In this document: positions 51,424-61,520 of the stretch, in pieces
Numbering within the stretch: position 1 is the stretch's first letter
Layout of the letters: every line of letters begins with the position of its first letter
Assembly: GCF_002551815.1 (NCBI RefSeq)
Contig: NZ_NVPR01000163.1
Coordinates: 1-62,699, forward strand
Source of the DNA: Bacillus sp. AFS098217
GTDB lineage: Bacteria > Bacillota > Bacilli > Bacillales > Bacillaceae_G
Reading direction: 5' to 3'
Length of the DNA: 62,699 nucleotides
Notes under the pieces: model-generated
The model's database searches: none
What the model saw: only the letters and a program-made list of their open reading frames with translations
Told to the model about the DNA's origin: nothing
Translations under genes and position numbers: made by a program

Positions 51424-53112
51424 ATGACAACTACTACAACATTTAAATCCGATATTGAAATTGCACAAGAAGCAAGCATGAAAAAAATTCAAGAAATCGC
51501 AACCGAGTTAAACATTCTAGAAGAAGAACTAGAGCCTTATGGCCACTATAAAGGGAAATTATCTCTTGATATTTTTAAGCGCTTACAAACTGCAGAAGAC
51601 GGAAAAGTTGTTTTAGTAACAGCGATCAACCCAACTCCAGCAGGAGAAGGTAAATCAACAGTAACAGTTGGTTTAGGTCAAGCTTTTAACAAAGTTGGTA
51701 AAAAAGCAGTGATTGCACTTCGCGAACCATCTCTTGGACCAACAATGGGATTAAAGGGTGGTGCAGCAGGTGGCGGTTATTCACAAGTAGTACCGATGGA
51801 GGATATTAACCTTCACTTTACTGGTGATATTCATGCGATTACAACTGCAAATAACGCACTAGCAGCGTTTATTGATAACCACATTCAACAAGGAAATGTA
51901 CTTAAGATTGATACACGTAAAATCGTTTGGCAGCGTTGTGTTGATTTAAATGACCGCGCACTGCGAAATGTTGTAATTGGTCTTGGTGGACCAGTTCAAG
52001 GTGTGCCGCGTGAAGATGGTTTTGATATTACGGTAGCATCTGAAATTATGGCTGTATTCTGCCTTGCGACAGATATTCAAGATTTAAAAGCACGTCTATC
52101 CCGCATTGTAGTTGCTTATAACTTGGATAATCAACCAGTAACAGTGAAAGATTTAGGCGTTGAAGGGGCATTAACGCTTTTATTAAAAGATGCATTAAAA
52201 CCAAATTTAGTACAAACATTAGAAAATACACCAGCAATTATTCATGGCGGTCCATTTGCTAATATTGCACATGGTTGTAACAGTGTTATTGCTACAACAA
52301 TGGCAGCAAAATTAGGTGACTATGTGATTACAGAAGCTGGTTTTGGCGCAGACTTAGGCGCTGAAAAATTCTTAGATATTAAAGCACGTGCAGCGGGCAT
52401 TAAGCCAGAAGCAGTAGTTATCGTTGCAACAATTCGTGCGCTTAAAATGCACGGTGGTGTGGCAAAAGATCAGTTGAAAGAAGAAAATGTAGATGCATTA
52501 GCAAAAGGAATGGAAAATCTACAAAAACACGTTGAAACAATTCAAAGCTTCGGTGTTCCATTCGTAATTGCAATTAACAAATTCATTACAGATACAGATG
52601 CAGAGGTTGCATACTTACAAGAATGGTGTAACGAGCGTGGCTATGAAGTATCCTTAACAGAAGTTTGGGAAAAAGGTGGCCAAGGCGGTGTAGACCTTGC
52701 TGAGAAAGTATTAAAAGTAATTGAAAAAGGTGATAACAAGTATGCACCACTTTACGATTTAGAATTATCATTAGAAGAAAAAATTCGGACAATTGCTCAA
52801 AAAGTATACGGTGCAAAAGATATTGAATTTGCTCCAAAAGCTCGTAAGCAATTGGTTCAATTTGCAGGTGAAGGCTGGAGTAACCTACCAGTGTGTATGG
52901 CGAAAACACAATATTCTCTTTCTGATGATGCAACAAAATTAGGTCGACCATCTGACTTTATTGTTACAATTCGTGAACTGAAGCCATCTATCGGTGCAGG
53001 ATTTATTGTTGCATTAACAGGAACAATGTTAACAATGCCAGGTCTTCCAAAACAACCAGCTGCACTTCAAATGGACGTAAATGAAGAAGGAAAAGCAGTA
53101 GGTTTATTCTAA
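51424..53112 (+). CDS. fhs: formate--tetrahydrofolate ligase
   Basis: 562 aa from ATG 51424, matching the family length; the longer frame adds 21 residues without support. P-loop [18 protein letters not shown] (about 68-85), [20 protein letters not shown] and [13 protein letters not shown] are diagnostic. Makes 10-formyl-THF from formate, THF and ATP for one-carbon metabolism. Single-gene unit with a terminator at 53161. Confidence 0.97.
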   Translation: MTTTTTFKSDIEIAQEASMKKIQEIATELNILEEELEPYGHYKGKLSLDIFKRLQTAEDGKVVLVTAINPTPAGEGKSTVTVGLGQAFNKVGKKAVIALREPSLGPTMGLKGGAAGGGYSQVVPMEDINLHFTGDIHAITTANNALAAFIDNHIQQGNVLKIDTRKIVWQRCVDLNDRALRNVVIGLGGPVQGVPREDGFDITVASEIMAVFCLATDIQDLKARLSRIVVAYNLDNQPVTVKDLGVEGALTLLLKDALKPNLVQTLENTPAIIHGGPFANIAHGCNSVIATTMAAKLGDYVITEAGFGADLGAEKFLDIKARAAGIKPEAVVIVATIRALKMHGGVAKDQLKEENVDALAKGMENLQKHVETIQSFGVPFVIAINKFITDTDAEVAYLQEWCNERGYEVSLTEVWEKGGQGGVDLAEKVLKVIEKGDNKYAPLYDLELSLEEKIRTIAQKVYGAKDIEFAPKARKQLVQFAGEGWSNLPVCMAKTQYSLSDDATKLGRPSDFIVTIRELKPSIGAGFIVALTGTMLTMPGLPKQPAALQMDVNEEGKAVGLF

Positions 53113-53160
53113 AAGGTTGTAATTCATCTCATTTATCTGTAAACTATATATACATCAAGT

Positions 53161-53192
53161 GGCGCCTTTCCATCGAAAGGCGCCTGTTTTTT
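53161..53192 (+). terminator. terminator of fhs
   Basis: GGCGCCTTTC CATC GAAAGGCGCC followed by TGTTTTTT. Confidence 0.92.
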
Positions 53193-53202
53193 GGAGGAAA
53201 TT

Positions 53203-53724
53203 ATGTTTGATCCAACTGCTTTTGAAAATTTAAAAGTAATCGTTGAAGGAGCTGTCTATGATTTTGATTTACATGGTGACATTCTTGTAACGAATCGAAA
53301 AGATATGATGGACCTTGCCTCATTAAGCCGTATATATAATATTTCATTTCAATTAAACGAATCGTTTGAAACGCTAGTAGAAGCAACATTTTCATTATCC
53401 GTAGATGCGAAGAATTTATCGGGTGAGATATTGGAAGTACCTCAGTTTATACCGGGGTGCGAAATGAAACTAGGATTTACATTTCCATTGCAGCACCCAG
53501 AAACACAGTGTCAAGAAATTGAAAATTTGTTGCAATCTATCTGGGGAAAAGAACGAATGATTACGCAACAAATTTCATACGAATATAATAAGCGAGCGAT
53601 TTCATATCATAATAAGGTAGAAGTTCTATTTCAAAAAGCGATTACAGAAGACCATGTTGATGATTTAATAGCTGTTATTTCTCACATGATAGAAACAGTG
53701 CGAACAATACAACATTTTCTTTAA
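53203..53724 (+). CDS. hypothetical protein
   Basis: 173 aa from ATG 53203 (GGAGG eight bases upstream). N-terminal half beta-rich (VEGAVYDFDLHGDILVTNRK), C-terminal half helical with several His/Tyr. Ends 26 bases before the helicase gene and may be cotranscribed. No family recognised. Confidence 0.65.
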   Translation: MFDPTAFENLKVIVEGAVYDFDLHGDILVTNRKDMMDLASLSRIYNISFQLNESFETLVEATFSLSVDAKNLSGEILEVPQFIPGCEMKLGFTFPLQHPETQCQEIENLLQSIWGKERMITQQISYEYNKRAISYHNKVEVLFQKAITEDHVDDLIAVISHMIETVRTIQHFL

Positions 53725-53749
53725 AAATAGAGATAAAGGAGAAAAACAA

Positions 53750-54919
53750 ATGATAAAAGATATGCAACCATTTTTGCAACAAGCTTGGGAGAAGGCTGGT
53801 TTTAAAGAGTTTACTGAAATCCAAAAACAAGCGATTCCAACTATTTTAGAAGGACAAGATGTTATAGCTGAATCTCCGACTGGGACAGGAAAAACATTAG
53901 CGTACTTATTACCCCTTTTACATAAAATTAACCCTGAAGTGAAACAACCACAAGTTGTCATTTTAGCACCAACGCGTGAACTTGTTATGCAAATTCATGA
54001 AGAGGTCCAAAAGTTTACAGCAGGAATTGATATTTCAGGTGCATCTTTAATTGGTGGCGCAGACATTAAGCGCCAAGTAGAAAAGCTAAAGAAACATCCA
54101 AAAGTAATTGTTGGTTCACCAGGACGTATTTTAGAATTAATTCGCATGAAAAAATTAAAAATGCACGAAGTAAAGACAATTGTATTTGATGAATTTGATC
54201 AAATTGTCAAACAAAAGATGATGGAATCGGTATTTGATGTCATTAAATCAACAATGCGCGATCGTCAATTAGTATTCTTCTCTGCAACAATGACAAAAGA
54301 CGCGGAAGAGGTAGCACGTGATTTTGCGATAGAACCACAATTAGTTCGCATTAAACGCGCGGAAACAAAAAGTGTAGTTGAACATACGTATATCGTTTGT
54401 GAGCGTCGTGAAAAAAATGATTATGTTAGAAGAATTATGCATATTGGCAATGTGAAAGCAGTAGCCTTTTTAAATGATCCATATCGTTTAGATGAGATTG
54501 CTGAAAAATTAAGGTATCGTAAGATGAAAGCAGCAGCACTTCATGCAGAAGCAAGCAAACAAGAACGTGAAGCGACGATGCGTGCATTCCGTCAAGGGAA
54601 ATTAGAAATCTTACTTGCCACTGATATTGCGGCACGTGGATTAGATATTGATGATTTAACACACGTAATTCATTTAGAATTACCAGATACATTAGATCAA
54701 TATATTCATCGTTCAGGTCGTACAGGGCGTATGGGGAAAGAGGGGACAGTTGTTTCTCTTGTTACTCCGCAAGAAGAGCGTAAACTATTGCAATTTGCGA
54801 AAAAATTAGGCATTCAATTTAAAAAGCAAGAAATGTTTAAAGGTACTTTTGTAGAGTCAAAACCGAAAGCACCAAAGAAAAAGAAACCTGCATTTACTGG
54901 GAAGAAGAAGCCTAGATAA
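53750..54919 (+). CDS. DEAD-box RNA helicase (YfmL-like)
   Basis: 389 aa with both RecA-like domains: Q motif and motif I AESPTGTGKT (about 44-53), PTRELVMQ, motif II VFDEFDQ (DEFD instead of DEAD), SAT in FFSATMTK, and motifs V-VI ATDIAARGLDIDD and HRSGRTGRMG. A basic tail (KKKKPAFTGKKKPR) may bind RNA. Closest in plan to B. subtilis YfmL, linked to ribosome assembly and cold growth. Confidence 0.9.
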   Translation: MIKDMQPFLQQAWEKAGFKEFTEIQKQAIPTILEGQDVIAESPTGTGKTLAYLLPLLHKINPEVKQPQVVILAPTRELVMQIHEEVQKFTAGIDISGASLIGGADIKRQVEKLKKHPKVIVGSPGRILELIRMKKLKMHEVKTIVFDEFDQIVKQKMMESVFDVIKSTMRDRQLVFFSATMTKDAEEVARDFAIEPQLVRIKRAETKSVVEHTYIVCERREKNDYVRRIMHIGNVKAVAFLNDPYRLDEIAEKLRYRKMKAAALHAEASKQEREATMRAFRQGKLEILLATDIAARGLDIDDLTHVIHLELPDTLDQYIHRSGRTGRMGKEGTVVSLVTPQEERKLLQFAKKLGIQFKKQEMFKGTFVESKPKAPKKKKPAFTGKKKPR

Positions 54920-54932
54920 ATAATGAAAAGAA

Positions 54933-54974
54933 AGACGTAACTATGGATAGAACATAGTTACGTCTTTTTATTTT
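54933..54974 (+). terminator. terminator of the helicase gene
   Basis: AGACGTAACTATG pairs with CATAGTTACGTCT, then TTTTATTTT. Confidence 0.92.
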
Positions 54975-55062
54975 GTCAGAAGGAACAGCATAGAGAATGT
55001 CGAATGTTACTGTTAAATGGACTATGTTGAAATAGCGATGCAATATAGTGTAATTACTAAAT

Positions 55063-55085
55063 GAATAAATAAATAAATAAATAAA
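55063..55085 (+). repeat. AATA tetranucleotide tract
   Basis: About five head-to-tail AATA units between the helicase terminator and the ribosome site of the 55105 gene. Confidence 0.9.
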
Positions 55086-55104
55086 ATAATAGGAGGAAAC
55101 GATT

Positions 55105-55938
55105 ATGAAAATGAAAAGGGAATTTGGGATGTTTTTAAATACTAAACATATTGATGTGAATGAAGGGATAAAGAAGGCGAGGGAGTGGAATTTAGATTAC
55201 ATTCAATTATATGCTTTAAATGAAAAGTTCAACTTAGCTAATTTGTCTAAGTTAGAAATTGATGGCTTAAAGGAGAGGTTATCTTTTGAGGGGATTACAG
55301 TTTCATCACTGGCTATTAATTTTGGGCAAAATGGCGTTGTAAGTGATGAAATAGAGAATATAATTACACGATATAAATATATTCTTGATATGGGATTAGA
55401 GCTAGGGGCAAACATTATAACAGCCCATATTGGAAAAATTCCAGACCATGATAATTGTAAGTTATATGAGAATATGCAAAAGGTTTGTTATGCCATAGGG
55501 AATATTTCGGAAAATACGGGTAGTGTTTTTGCTATTGAGACCGGTTCTGAAAAAGCGATAGTATTAAAAGAGTTTTTAAAGAATATAAATTCCAAAGGGC
55601 TAGCTATTAACTTTGATCCAGCAAATATAATTAGTGATATAAATGAAAATCCAATAGAGAGTTTATATTTTTTGAAAGATTATGTTATACAAACTCATAT
55701 AAAAGATTGTAAAAAAATGAAAGAGAAAGATTTAAGGGTTTATAAGGAAGTGGCAGTGGGGAATGGGGAAGTAGATTTTGATTCACTATTCGCTGTATTA
55801 GATGAAATTGAATTTAGTGGTTGTAATATCATTGAAAGAAATAATTATTTTGATCACATGAATGGGATGAAGCAGTCGGTAAGCTTTTTAAAGAAATATT
55901 TCGATGTTGGAAAAGAAAGTGATACATACATAATTTAG
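55105..55938 (+). CDS. sugar phosphate isomerase/epimerase (TIM-barrel AP endonuclease 2 family)
   Basis: 277 aa; xylose-isomerase-like TIM barrel with metal-site segments ITAHIGKIPDH, FAIETGSEKA, INFDPANIIS, THIKDCKK and CNIIERNN. Probably isomerises a sugar or inositol derivative. AGGAGG ribosome site. The AATA tract lies just upstream. Confidence 0.82.
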   Translation: MKMKREFGMFLNTKHIDVNEGIKKAREWNLDYIQLYALNEKFNLANLSKLEIDGLKERLSFEGITVSSLAINFGQNGVVSDEIENIITRYKYILDMGLELGANIITAHIGKIPDHDNCKLYENMQKVCYAIGNISENTGSVFAIETGSEKAIVLKEFLKNINSKGLAINFDPANIISDINENPIESLYFLKDYVIQTHIKDCKKMKEKDLRVYKEVAVGNGEVDFDSLFAVLDEIEFSGCNIIERNNYFDHMNGMKQSVSFLKKYFDVGKESDTYII

Positions 55939-55969
55939 GGAGGCTGTCTTAATTATATTAAAATGATAA

Positions 55970-56000
55970 AAAGCCCCCATATGAAAGAAGTGAGGGCTTT
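55970..56000. terminator. terminator between convergent genes
   Basis: AAAGCCC...GGGCTTT stem with A/T-rich flanks on both strands; overlaps the stop of the next leftward gene. Confidence 0.75.
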
Positions 56001-56637
56001 AAAATTTTGTAGTAGATCTATTGTTCGAGAGCTGTTCTAGATAGAATACTCCTTTCTCAATAGCAGTCTCTACATAACCGACGATTTGATCAAATGTGAA
56101 CACTTGTAAGTTTGTATGCAAATCTTGCTTGGGGTACAGCAAATCATCAAAAATAAGCTTTTTAAAAGCTAGCACATTTTCTTCTGTTACTTCCGCAAAC
56201 TTTGGTATGTTTGCATGTTGATTAAGGATAGAAAGGAATTGCTGCTCTTTATCGTAATGATGTAATAGTTTTGCATTCAACAGTTTAAAGTCGTTATGAT
56301 ACAGGGGTAAAATTGTTTTGTCATGCTCGATTCTATTTTGGAGCCAAGGAAGAAAAAAGCCGTGTAGCCAATTATCATCAGCAATAAGATGCGTATAATA
56401 TCCTAAAATAAAAGGGGAATCCATGAATGATTCATATTTATGAAAAAATGAATCATAATCAATTCTTCTTGTATAGTTCTTTGTTGTACCAGCATAGAAA
56501 TGGGAAGCTTCTTTTTCTTTTTTTGAATGAACTGCATCGGGAGCTACGCTGCCGAGCAAGAAAGAAGTTTTATCTTGAATGGATAATCTCTCTGCAATAC
56601 CATTTGCAATAATTAAATGCATAATGCGTGATCCCAT
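55999..56637 (-). CDS. zinc-dependent phospholipase C/hydrolase-like protein
   Basis: About 212 aa from ATG 56637 (AGAGGTG upstream). Helical protein with spaced His/Asp: MHLIIANG, GSVAPDAVH, ASHFYAG and ILGYYTHLIADDNWLHGF, the pattern of the zinc-dependent phospholipase C/S1-P1-like fold seen in Firmicutes. Cytoplasmic (no signal). Substrate unknown. Confidence 0.75.
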   Translation of the reverse strand: MGSRIMHLIIANGIAERLSIQDKTSFLLGSVAPDAVHSKKEKEASHFYAGTTKNYTRRIDYDSFFHKYESFMDSPFILGYYTHLIADDNWLHGFFLPWLQNRIEHDKTILPLYHNDFKLLNAKLLHHYDKEQQFLSILNQHANIPKFAEVTEENVLAFKKLIFDDLLYPKQDLHTNLQVFTFDQIVGYVETAIEKGVFYLEQLSNNRSTTKF

Positions 56638-56666
56638 GAATGACACCTCTATTTCATGTATTCATT

Positions 56667-57539
56667 TTAGGGAGTAGACTGGACGTTTAGTATAACTTTC
56701 CCCACACTCTGTCTACTTTCGACCCATTCATGTGCTTTCCCTGCATCTTGAAGTGTAAAACGTTTACCAATTTCAATTTGCAGGCTTCCATCACGTAAAT
56801 AATGAAAAACTTGATCAGCGGTATGACGGAGTAATTGAGGACGTTTCTTTCGAGTTGTTCCAAAGCTAAAGCCAAGAATAGAACGACAGCTTGTATGTAA
56901 ATCCTTTGTACGGAATGTGCCAATTTCACCGCTCGTATTACCAAAATGGACAAGGCGACCGTAGTAAGCTAAACACTCCAAGCTTTTTTCTGATACTGTA
57001 CCAGAAATCGAATCCAAAATAACATCGGCACCTTTACTACCAGTAAGTTCATTTACCTTTTCACTAAAATCTTCATCTTGATAACAAATAACATGATCAG
57101 CCCCAGCTTCTAAAGCGATTTTCTTTTTTGCTTCACTTCCGACATTTGCAAGCAGGTTATAACTCGTAAAAGATACGATAGGACAAGCGGCTGCAGTTGT
57201 AAAGTCAATTTCATCAGGTAATACAAAGGTAAGGTTTTCATTTGCGACAACATATTCAGCATACGAACCAGTAAGAGGAAAGGCGATTACACGCTGTCCT
57301 ACACGAATATTTTTCACATCTGAACCTACTTGTTCTACAATTCCTGCCGCATCTATACCTGGAATAAATGGGAGTTGTCCATTCCCTTTTTTGCCATAAC
57401 GCGATTTAATATCGGCAAAATTGACGCTTGTCGCGATAACGCGAATTAATACTTGCTTTTCATTAAAAGTCGGCATATCTATTTCTGTATACTTCATTGT
57501 TTCAGGTCCACCAAATGCAGTTACAATAATAGCTTTCAT
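56667..57539 (-). CDS. quinone oxidoreductase-like MDR protein with internal deletion
   Basis: 290 aa. N-terminal catalytic domain (TAFGGPETMKYTEIDMPTF, IPGIDAAGIVEQVG) and C-terminal NADPH half (EAGADHVICYQ, ADVILDSISG). SYNLLANV runs straight into GSEAKKKIALEAGADHV; the family normally has about 35-40 residues there containing the GxGxxG cofactor loop. The gene stays in frame but likely lacks activity. Confidence 0.82.
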   Translation of the reverse strand: MKAIIVTAFGGPETMKYTEIDMPTFNEKQVLIRVIATSVNFADIKSRYGKKGNGQLPFIPGIDAAGIVEQVGSDVKNIRVGQRVIAFPLTGSYAEYVVANENLTFVLPDEIDFTTAAACPIVSFTSYNLLANVGSEAKKKIALEAGADHVICYQDEDFSEKVNELTGSKGADVILDSISGTVSEKSLECLAYYGRLVHFGNTSGEIGTFRTKDLHTSCRSILGFSFGTTRKKRPQLLRHTADQVFHYLRDGSLQIEIGKRFTLQDAGKAHEWVESRQSVGKVILNVQSTP

Positions 57540-57738
57540 AATATATCCCCCTAAAATAGATTCTATATATGATTTTAAAGACCTATCATAAAATAGAAAA
57601 TTATATAATTGTTATAAAAGGCTATAAGTAGACGTTATAAAACGATTTATTCGTGTATATAAAAATTTATGTAAAAAAAATCGAACGAAATGTTTTTTAC
57701 TTGCCAATATATAGTATAAGACAAAGGAGGGATGATAA

Positions 57739-58317
57739 ATGGACGGGGAAACAGACTATCAGCGTCTTATTCAATTAACTCTATCAGGAAATCAAGAAGC
57801 ATATAGTGAACTATATGATAAAACAATTCAAGATGTTTATAAGACAGCCCATTTTTTGATAGAGGAAAAGACAGATGTAGATGATGTGGTTCAAGAGATA
57901 TACATACAGTTATATCAATCACTTAGTAGATATGATACAGAAAAATCCTTTCGGCCATGGTTAATAGGGCTTGTGATAAGACAAATCCACTCATATAGGA
58001 GAAAAAGGTGGATGCGCTTACGTATTGTCAAGAAAGCTGAGGAACAGAGACAGCCAATTGAATTTGATTTTTCTAGTAATGTTGTGAACAAGATTTCGAA
58101 TCAAAAGCTTATTGCACTCATTCATAAATTACCTTACAAATTGAAACAAGTTATTATACTACGGTATTTACATGAATATTCGCAGGAAGAAGTAGCAAAT
58201 ATTTTACATATTCCAGTTGGGACGGTTAAATCACGAATTCATGCGGCATTAAAGAAATTACGTCAAAAGGAGCAAGTGGAAGAAATCTTTTTAGGAGAGG
58301 TAGGGGATATGAAATGA
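57739..58317 (+). CDS. ECF-type sigma factor
   Basis: 192 aa: sigma2 (about 20-90, DVDDVVQEIYIQLYQSLSRYD, the core-binding and -10 region) and sigma4 (about 120-175, SQEEVANILHIPVGTVKSR). Its stop overlaps the start of the next gene (ATGA), so sigma and anti-sigma are coupled. Acts in envelope stress or signalling; target genes unknown. Confidence 0.9.
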   Translation: MDGETDYQRLIQLTLSGNQEAYSELYDKTIQDVYKTAHFLIEEKTDVDDVVQEIYIQLYQSLSRYDTEKSFRPWLIGLVIRQIHSYRRKRWMRLRIVKKAEEQRQPIEFDFSSNVVNKISNQKLIALIHKLPYKLKQVIILRYLHEYSQEEVANILHIPVGTVKSRIHAALKKLRQKEQVEEIFLGEVGDMK

Positions 58318-58994
58318 GTTTAGATTATCAAGTAAAAGAATCGCTTCAAGAAGAAGCAAAAGGGATTGTACCACCACCTGAGTTGAAAGAAAAAGTAATG
58401 ATTCAAATAAAAATGAAGCGCGGAGGGAAAACAATGAAAAAGCGTCTTATTACAGGAGTACTTGCAGCGGCATTATTAATTCCAACGACTGGATTTGCTT
58501 ATCAATCCATTATGGCAGATGGAATATACGGATCATTTGAAAATTTAAAAAAGCATGCAGGAAATGCAACATTAAAAGGATATATGAGCTTAGATGCTAA
58601 ATTGTCGCAAGCAAAAGGTGAAATAGGGGAAAAGGAGTATGAAGAGTTTACAAAGCATTTAAAAAAATTAACAAATGCTAAACTTGAATATGGTGATTCA
58701 AACGGCAATATTGATTATGACCAATTATCGCCAGCGAAAAAAGAGGAAATGAAAAAGGTATCAATGGAACTTCAGCCGTATTTTGATAAATTGAATGGAC
58801 ACAAATCTAGTAAAGAAGTATTAACTTCTGAGGAATACAAACAGTATATAGATGCCACAATGACTTATGAGAAAGTATTAGTAAAAACGAAATCAAGTGG
58901 AGGTATAACCGTAGAAGAAGTTCCTGATGCATACAAAGAGGAGTTTGTAAAAGCGGAACAGTTTATGGAGTATGTAAATGAAAAGGTGCAGTAA
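58314..58994 (+). CDS. membrane-anchored anti-sigma factor (DUF3600-like)
   Basis: 226 aa: N-terminal cytoplasmic segment (about 1-40, YQVKESLQEEAKG), one membrane helix (about 43-62, LITGVLAAALLIPTTGFAY), then an extracytoplasmic helical domain (about 70-226). Coupled to the sigma gene by a 4-base overlap. Holds the sigma factor at the membrane until a signal releases it. Confidence 0.82.
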   Translation: MSLDYQVKESLQEEAKGIVPPPELKEKVMIQIKMKRGGKTMKKRLITGVLAAALLIPTTGFAYQSIMADGIYGSFENLKKHAGNATLKGYMSLDAKLSQAKGEIGEKEYEEFTKHLKKLTNAKLEYGDSNGNIDYDQLSPAKKEEMKKVSMELQPYFDKLNGHKSSKEVLTSEEYKQYIDATMTYEKVLVKTKSSGGITVEEVPDAYKEEFVKAEQFMEYVNEKVQ

Positions 58995-59000
58995 GTTACT

Positions 59001-59038
59001 AAAAAGAAGAGCCTTTATATAGATAGGCTCTTCTTTTT
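59001..59038 (+). terminator. terminator of the sigma/anti-sigma operon
   Basis: AAAAAGAAGAGCCT pairs with AGGCTCTTCTTTTT. Confidence 0.92.
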
Positions 59039-59255
59039 AGTATATAAAAGTTATTATTTAAATTTCCTTACCGCATGTATGGCCACCCTTACAAGGAGAA
59101 TGGCACTTATAAATAAACCAACATGGTCAACCACTCTTGAACATTGATTGTTTGGCTCTTATATATTGTTGCTAAATGTAATACGTAGATCGAAATACTA
59201 CCAAATTTGTGTGTTTATGATTGGAAAAGTATATCCTCTTATGATTCCTACTCAT

Positions 59256-60236
59256 TTAGTTAGTAGTTGTTTCCGTTTTTTCTTGTTTTGTAAGATAATC
59301 AATAATCCCCATCGCACTGATCTCCATATCGAGTTTGATAACATCGTAAATAGAATGGGTTAATGGTACACCCTGTTTTGTAAGATGTGCGGATACATTT
59401 TCAAGCAATAAAGTATACAGTTCATGACTTGCTGTTTCAAAAACTTGATTTTTTTCAAAAACTTGTTTTCCTAAGTCAACAAAGATAGGTAGCCAGTATT
59501 CAAGTTGTTTATATACTTCAGAAACATGGGAAGATGCACCATAATGCCCAAAATAGATGGAGTCAACATTCATATTTCGAATACAGTCTTTTGCTGCAAT
59601 CATCGCATCAGGTTGAAACTGTGAAGGTGATGTTGTTGGTAAATATAATTCAACGTTCAGATCAATCAATTCTCGATAATAAATACCAATTGTATCGCCC
59701 GTGAAAATACCGTTTGTTAAAGAATCATGGATGCTAATATGGTGTTTTGCATGCCCTGGTGTATCATAAAATGTTAGTATCCGGTTTTCAGAGATTTGTA
59801 GTGTTTCTCCATCTTGTACGACATGGACGCGGTTCTCTGGAATGGGCAGGATTGGATTAAAGAGTTCATCAAAAGTATCACCATATACTGCTTTTGCACC
59901 TTGAATAAGTTTTGTAGGATCAATCATATGACGAGCCCCGCGCGGATGGACAAATAAAGTAGCATTTGGACATTTTTCCATCATTAAGCCAGCTGCACCA
60001 GCATGGTCAAGGTGAACATGTGTCACAATAATATTTTTAATATCTGTTAAATTAATACGTAATTGTTGTAAACCATTTAATAGATAGGGAAGAGAAGGGG
60101 CAGCACACGTTTCAATTAAAGTAATGTTATCGCCTAATAAAACGTATGTACCTGTACGTTCGTCATGTTGCAAATCGTGATCGTCGATAAGGTATAACTG
60201 AGAAGATAATTGCTCTACTTTTTTCACACTTATCAC
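59256..60236 (-). CDS. MBL-fold metallo-hydrolase
   Basis: 326 aa with the metallo-beta-lactamase signature THVHLDHAG (about 73-81), a downstream His in FYDTPGHAKHHIS, Asp in GIFTGDTIGI and IYFGHYG. Full-length single-domain form; substrate unknown (thioester or lactone hydrolases are common relatives). The 220 bases to its right on the chromosome (59040-59255) hold no convincing gene. Confidence 0.88.
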   Translation of the reverse strand: MISVKKVEQLSSQLYLIDDHDLQHDERTGTYVLLGDNITLIETCAAPSLPYLLNGLQQLRINLTDIKNIIVTHVHLDHAGAAGLMMEKCPNATLFVHPRGARHMIDPTKLIQGAKAVYGDTFDELFNPILPIPENRVHVVQDGETLQISENRILTFYDTPGHAKHHISIHDSLTNGIFTGDTIGIYYRELIDLNVELYLPTTSPSQFQPDAMIAAKDCIRNMNVDSIYFGHYGASSHVSEVYKQLEYWLPIFVDLGKQVFEKNQVFETASHELYTLLLENVSAHLTKQGVPLTHSIYDVIKLDMEISAMGIIDYLTKQEKTETTTN

Positions 60237-60271
60237 TCCTTGTAGTCTAGTATTCTTTTATTATAAAAGAA

Positions 60272-60305
60272 AAAGGCAGAAAACGAAAAATCGTTTTCTG
60301 CCTTT
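60272..60305. terminator. terminator between two leftward genes
   Basis: AAAGGCAGAAAACGA pairs perfectly with TCGTTTTCTGCCTTT around AAAA. Confidence 0.88.
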
Positions 60306-60316
60306 ATGTAATGTTG

Positions 60317-60526
60317 TTATTTATTTTGGTATTTATTAATTGATATAATGAAGAATCCAACAATGCCTCCAACGACTGGCAGAGTGATCATTCCTGCTAA
60401 AGTAAAGTATTTACTTAAAAATAGTCCATTTACATCCATTACCCAACCAGCGACAAATAGTAACATCATATATAGTACGAAATAAAACTCGCGATTCGAA
60501 AGCATTTTACGTTGTGCAGTTCTCAT
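60317..60526 (-). CDS. small two-helix membrane protein
   Basis: 69 aa from ATG 60526 (AAAGGATGG upstream). Two membrane helices (about 12-33 and 39-62), charged ends. Unknown function. Confidence 0.65.
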   Translation of the reverse strand: MRTAQRKMLSNREFYFVLYMMLLFVAGWVMDVNGLFLSKYFTLAGMITLPVVGGIVGFFIISINKYQNK

Positions 60527-60751
60527 TATCAACACCATCCTTTATCAATTTATAATGGAATTGAAAATGTCACAATTTAGAAAGTAAACTGTCACATTTT
60601 GTTCACAATCTAATTGTAAAACTTTCCAAGGAAAATGTCTAGTAGTTTGTGTCAAATTTTTGAACAAAAATAAAGCGTTGTCATTAGACGAGAAAACTAA
60701 ATACATATATGATTAGAATAAATAAGAAATAATAGAGAGGAGCAGGTATAT

Positions 60752-61231
60752 ATGACAGTTTATGATTTTTCTGCAAAAACAATTACAGGAGAAGAAAAAT
60801 CGCTGAGAGATTATGAAGGAAAAGTGCTTCTCATTGTAAATGTCGCAAGTAAATGTGGATTTACACCGCAATACAAAGGGTTACAATCAGTATATGAAAA
60901 ATATAAAGAACAAGGATTTGAAATCCTCGGCTTCCCATGTAACCAATTTGGAGGACAAGAACCAGGTACAGAAGACGAGATTACAAGTTTTTGTGAATTA
61001 AACTATGGTGTATCCTTTCCGATGTTTGCTAAAGTGGATGTGAAAGGGGAATGGGCTCATCCACTTTATATATATATGACGGAGCAGGCACCTGGAATAT
61101 TTGGAATGAAGGCAGTGAAGTGGAACTTTACGAAGTTTTTAGTAGGACGTGATGGCAAAGTGATGAATCGTTTTGCACCGAAAACGAAGCCGGAAGATCT
61201 AGAGAAAGAGATTGAAAAAATACTTTCATAA
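60752..61231 (+). CDS. bsaA: glutathione peroxidase (thiol peroxidase)
   Basis: 159 aa; catalytic [12 protein letters not shown] (Cys about 36, cysteine rather than selenocysteine), [13 protein letters not shown] with the resolving-Cys/Gln site, and WNFTKFLVG. Thioredoxin-fold peroxidase that reduces hydroperoxides with bacillithiol/thioredoxin in Bacillus. GAGAGGAGC ribosome site. Confidence 0.95.
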   Translation: MTVYDFSAKTITGEEKSLRDYEGKVLLIVNVASKCGFTPQYKGLQSVYEKYKEQGFEILGFPCNQFGGQEPGTEDEITSFCELNYGVSFPMFAKVDVKGEWAHPLYIYMTEQAPGIFGMKAVKWNFTKFLVGRDGKVMNRFAPKTKPEDLEKEIEKILS

Positions 61232-61343
61232 AGTGAAAGTTTTCTCAGTGTTTTTTTGTCATTTACCGCTGAATATTGTGAGTTTGAAATTAAGTCGTAC
61301 CGTTTTGAATAAAGTTATACCGTTTATAAAAAAATTGCACCTT

Positions 61344-61374
61344 TATACCCCTTTAGATTATCTAAAGGGGTATA
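61344..61374 (+). terminator. terminator-like inverted repeat downstream of the peroxidase
   Basis: TATACCCCTTTAGAT and ATCTAAAGGGGTATA form a 15-bp stem around a single base, followed by TTTATA. Confidence 0.75.
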
Positions 61375-61520
61375 TTTATAGTAAAAAGGAAAAGAACATC
61401 TGGAATTGAAAGATCGATTAAGGAACTGTTGAGTGACAATAAACTATTTCGTTAAAGGGTCATATTGTTGAAGATGAACTAGGAATAAAAATCAAAATAC
61501 ATAGTTAAGGAAGTGGATGG

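Noticed and set aside
59148-59363. 71-codon plus-strand frame before the MBL hydrolase
   Set aside because: No ribosome site and overlaps the end of the MBL gene; unlikely to be coding.
61212-61409. 65-codon plus-strand frame after the peroxidase
   Set aside because: Overlaps the peroxidase end in another frame, runs through an inverted repeat, and has no ribosome site.
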